Positions 61,756 to 64,000 of a DNA stretch of 64,000 nucleotides are shown here, piece after piece. Both the position numbers and the translations under genes were made by a program. Each line of letters starts with the position of its first letter. The first letter of the stretch is position 1. Source of the stretch: an uncultured Aquimarina sp. (GTDB taxonomy: Bacteria > Bacteroidota > Bacteroidia > Flavobacteriales > Flavobacteriaceae); contig CANMDW010000017.1 of assembly GCA_947496705.1 (NCBI GenBank), positions 48,623-112,622 on the forward strand. The letters run 5' to 3'. The notes beneath the pieces are model-generated. The model worked only from the letters and a program-made list of their open reading frames with translations, made no database searches and was not told the DNA's origin.

Positions 61756-64000
61756 ATGAAAGAGAGGATTTTAATACCCTTATTTTTTATCCTGTTCACT
61801 GCGCATCTCAGTGCTCAGCAATATGAATATGTACTCGATTATGACTATGGAATACAAATTTGCCCCGGAGGGAATGCAGTAGCAAGTTTTACTGTAACGG
61901 CTATATTTACAGACAACACTTCAGAAGTGTTACTTTTTAGTAATTCCAGCGGACAAGATCAAAGTGTACGTCCATTTTCTAAAAAAATTGCAAAAATATC
62001 TGTAAACCAGAGATACACATCTTTTATTAACTGTACGACGCCAAATTGTAACCGTACCGTAGAAACCCAGGTAAATGACAATTGTTTTACTGAAATAAGC
62101 GCCCCGAATTGTTCCGGTTTTACGGTTTCAAAACTAGATTTTTATAGAAAAGAAAGTCTGTTAACATTGAATCCTACCCCCAGAGAAGTCTGTGAAGATG
62201 ATGCTATCACCCTCAATGTATTTTCATGCATCGCTCCCTATTCTTATGCGATCGAGTACAGGCATAGTGGCACAACAGATTGGGAGCCATTAGTAGCTAT
62301 GGGTAATCATGGAAACAGCCGTGTTATTAATGCCAGTGACATTCCAGGCCTTGCCGGAAGGCCTAATGTAAGCTTTAGAGTCAGATATCCTACTGGAATA
62401 TATTCTGATCAGGTAGTATACGAAGTATTGGGATGTTCTCCATTACTGGATACCAATGTATCTCCCAACCCAAGGCCTATCAATCCGAGTTGTAGTTATA
62501 GAAATGATGGGACCTTTACTGTTACCTTCGATCGGGAATTGACCGCTCAGGAGAAAATGAATTTAATGGTGTTGCTGAAGGTAGGAAGTAATTTTAATGC
62601 GGTCGAATCTGATATTTTAAGGCGGGCGGACTTTACCAACCGATCTTTTACCTGGAATTTGGTCGGATTGCCTCCGGGAACCTATAAATTGGGATGGCAA
62701 ACCAAAAGTAATAATCAAGATTTTGATGATTTCAATTCGCTTCCCGATACATACGAACAAAGTGGTGAGTTTACTCTCACTGCTCCACCGGTATTATCGG
62801 TAAGCGGCTCGGGGAACAATGTCACCTGTGGTGGGGGTAGTGATGGTAGCATTATTGCCATTCCTTCCGGAGGAACAGCACCCTATCGTTATAGTATCGA
62901 TGGTAGCAACTTTCAGACCGGGACCCTATTTGATGGACTCTCCAAAGGAAATTATACCATTACCATTAGAGATGCCAATAATTGCGAAGATACAAGCGAA
63001 GTTTTTAGCATTATTGAACGTTTCCCTGTAATCCCTGATGTGATAGGCCTTCCTTTAACTTCTAATCCAACCCTGGTTAATGGAAACAACGGACGTATTG
63101 TAATCTCCATATCTGGAGGTTCTGGCAGTTATACCAATTATTCATGGACTAGAAATGGAGTACCATTTACTCCTCCAACGGGGTCAACAAATACCAATAT
63201 CATTAACCTTTTTGAAGGAGTCTATACCGTGGTGGTGACCGATAGCAACGGCTGTAGTTCGGAGATCGAAACATTTGTCCTTACCGATCCCGAACCTATC
63301 AGTATTGGATTCACACAAGTACCCCAAACCGTCGACTGTGCCGATACCAAAGTAAACATTACTGCCAGTGCATCAGGAGGTTTTTTAAACCCTGATGGAG
63401 ACTATACCTATCTCTGGGATGATGGTACCACTGGACCCACCTTATCCAATGTTTCAATAGGATCCTATCGAGTCACTGTAACTGACCAAGGGGGAAATAG
63501 TGCTCCCGAATCCTTTCAGGTAACAGGTCCCGATCCTATTACTGTAATTCCCAACCTAGGCCAGGTAAGTTGTAAAAATGGAAATGACGGAAGCATTAGT
63601 CTCACCATCTCAGGAGGGACAGGAACCTATACCGTGGTCTGGACCAAACTCTTTGACAATGACTTCACCGATTCCGGGGCCGAGATTGATCAACTCAAGG
63701 CCGGATTCTACGAATACAGCATTACCGATGAAAATTTGTGTGCCATCAATAACTTCGGAGATCCCATTGAAGTAACACAACCCCTGGTGGGTATCGAAGT
63801 ATTCGAAATAGTAGCTTCTCATATAGATAATACGGTGTTTGGAGGTAGTAGCGGGGCATTGGAAATCGATTTTATTAATAATCTGGGAACCCCTCAATTT
63901 GAATGGTTTAAAGACGAACAACCCTTTACCCTACCTTCCGGATCTACCGATACCCGACTTATCAATCTACCTGCCGGAGTATACACAGTAATAGTAACCG
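61756..64000 (+). CDS. SprB-repeat protein, paralogue of the preceding gene (partial)
   Basis: The frame is open from ATG 61756 to the window end (about 748 codons). Signal peptide (KERILIPLFFILFTAHLSAQ), then an N-terminal domain that differs from its neighbour, then sequence closely matching it: QEKMNLMVLLKVGSNFNAVE, SFTWNLVGLPPGTYKLGWQT, LSVSGSGNNVTCGGGSDGS and the SprB repeats. Cys-rich spacing in the N-terminal part (NCTTPNCNRTVE) suggests disulfides. A T9SS signal should lie beyond the window. Tandem duplication of the 58848 gene, then divergence of the N-terminus, is the simplest explanation. Confidence 0.88.
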   Translation, partial: MKERILIPLFFILFTAHLSAQQYEYVLDYDYGIQICPGGNAVASFTVTAIFTDNTSEVLLFSNSSGQDQSVRPFSKKIAKISVNQRYTSFINCTTPNCNRTVETQVNDNCFTEISAPNCSGFTVSKLDFYRKESLLTLNPTPREVCEDDAITLNVFSCIAPYSYAIEYRHSGTTDWEPLVAMGNHGNSRVINASDIPGLAGRPNVSFRVRYPTGIYSDQVVYEVLGCSPLLDTNVSPNPRPINPSCSYRNDGTFTVTFDRELTAQEKMNLMVLLKVGSNFNAVESDILRRADFTNRSFTWNLVGLPPGTYKLGWQTKSNNQDFDDFNSLPDTYEQSGEFTLTAPPVLSVSGSGNNVTCGGGSDGSIIAIPSGGTAPYRYSIDGSNFQTGTLFDGLSKGNYTITIRDANNCEDTSEVFSIIERFPVIPDVIGLPLTSNPTLVNGNNGRIVISISGGSGSYTNYSWTRNGVPFTPPTGSTNTNIINLFEGVYTVVVTDSNGCSSEIETFVLTDPEPISIGFTQVPQTVDCADTKVNITASASGGFLNPDGDYTYLWDDGTTGPTLSNVSIGSYRVTVTDQGGNSAPESFQVTGPDPITVIPNLGQVSCKNGNDGSISLTISGGTGTYTVVWTKLFDNDFTDSGAEIDQLKAGFYEYSITDENLCAINNFGDPIEVTQPLVGIEVFEIVASHIDNTVFGGSSGALEIDFINNLGTPQFEWFKDEQPFTLPSGSTDTRLINLPAGVYTVIVT

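Noticed and set aside
1..64000. CRISPR arrays, tRNA and rRNA genes
   Set aside because: No regularly spaced repeats or recognisable tRNA/rRNA sequence was found when reading both strands.

Overview
The window looks like the chromosome of a marine-type Bacteroidota, most probably a Flavobacteriaceae member close to Aquimarina; the genus is a guess. The support is: low GC, A/T-rich intergenic DNA, promoters of the TTG-N19-TAnnTTTG type, a type IX secretion (T9SS) C-terminal sorting signal, SprB-type repeats, a TANFOR-type protein, mevalonate-pathway genes, and SusC-free but peptidase-rich metabolism. No rRNA, tRNA or CRISPR array was seen.

Layout. 1-4.5 kb: a lipoprotein prolyl oligopeptidase, a small MITE-like element, an unannotated 46-aa lanthipeptide-type precursor with a textbook promoter, and a TPR/AraC membrane regulator, all on the minus strand. 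5.2-11.6 kb: a double-glycine peptide export locus. It holds two hypothetical genes, a large nested inverted repeat, an HlyD adaptor, a C39-peptidase ABC transporter, a small HTH protein and then four very short hydrophobic peptide genes, two with clear NGG leaders. An IS66 relic follows. 12-22 kb: ComEC, then minus-strand serine hydrolase, M20 amidohydrolase, thioredoxin, POT peptide transporter and DPP-IV-like peptidase. Two copies of a non-autonomous element with 23-bp ends lie at 15.8 and 21.9 kb. 22-35 kb: HMG-CoA reductase plus GYDIA-type GHMP kinase, a SNF2 helicase, the 2-oxoglutarate dehydrogenase E2/E1 pair, a small outer-membrane barrel, and polyprenyl synthase plus a coupled hypothetical gene. 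33.7-40.5 kb: a TetR-TolC-MFP-RND efflux operon with a visible operator/promoter. 40.6 kb: a solitary Cys-rich peptide with a LISGG leader.

41.4-64 kb is the most unusual part: one tightly packed plus-strand array (gaps of 1 to about 140 bp) of very large secreted proteins. It starts with a predicted outer-membrane barrel with an alpha-helical tail. Next comes a 2436-aa TANFOR/FN3 protein that also carries a metzincin-like HExxH segment, a caspase-like His/Cys segment, a kinase-like segment and a C-terminal toxin-like tail. It is followed at 3 bp by a small AT-rich gene that is a good candidate immunity gene. A 1626-aa beta-rich protein, an FN3 protein and two paralogous SprB-repeat proteins (the first with a T9SS signal, the second cut by the window edge) complete it. 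I interpret this as a surface-delivered polymorphic-toxin system with in-built processing domains.

How the genes may work together: the PCAT/HlyD pair probably trims and exports the NGG peptides, but no outer-membrane channel is encoded beside it. DPP-IV and POT form a peptide-cleavage and uptake unit. The RND operon is probably repressed by its own TetR. The 41-64 kb array would use the general Sec and T9SS machinery encoded elsewhere.
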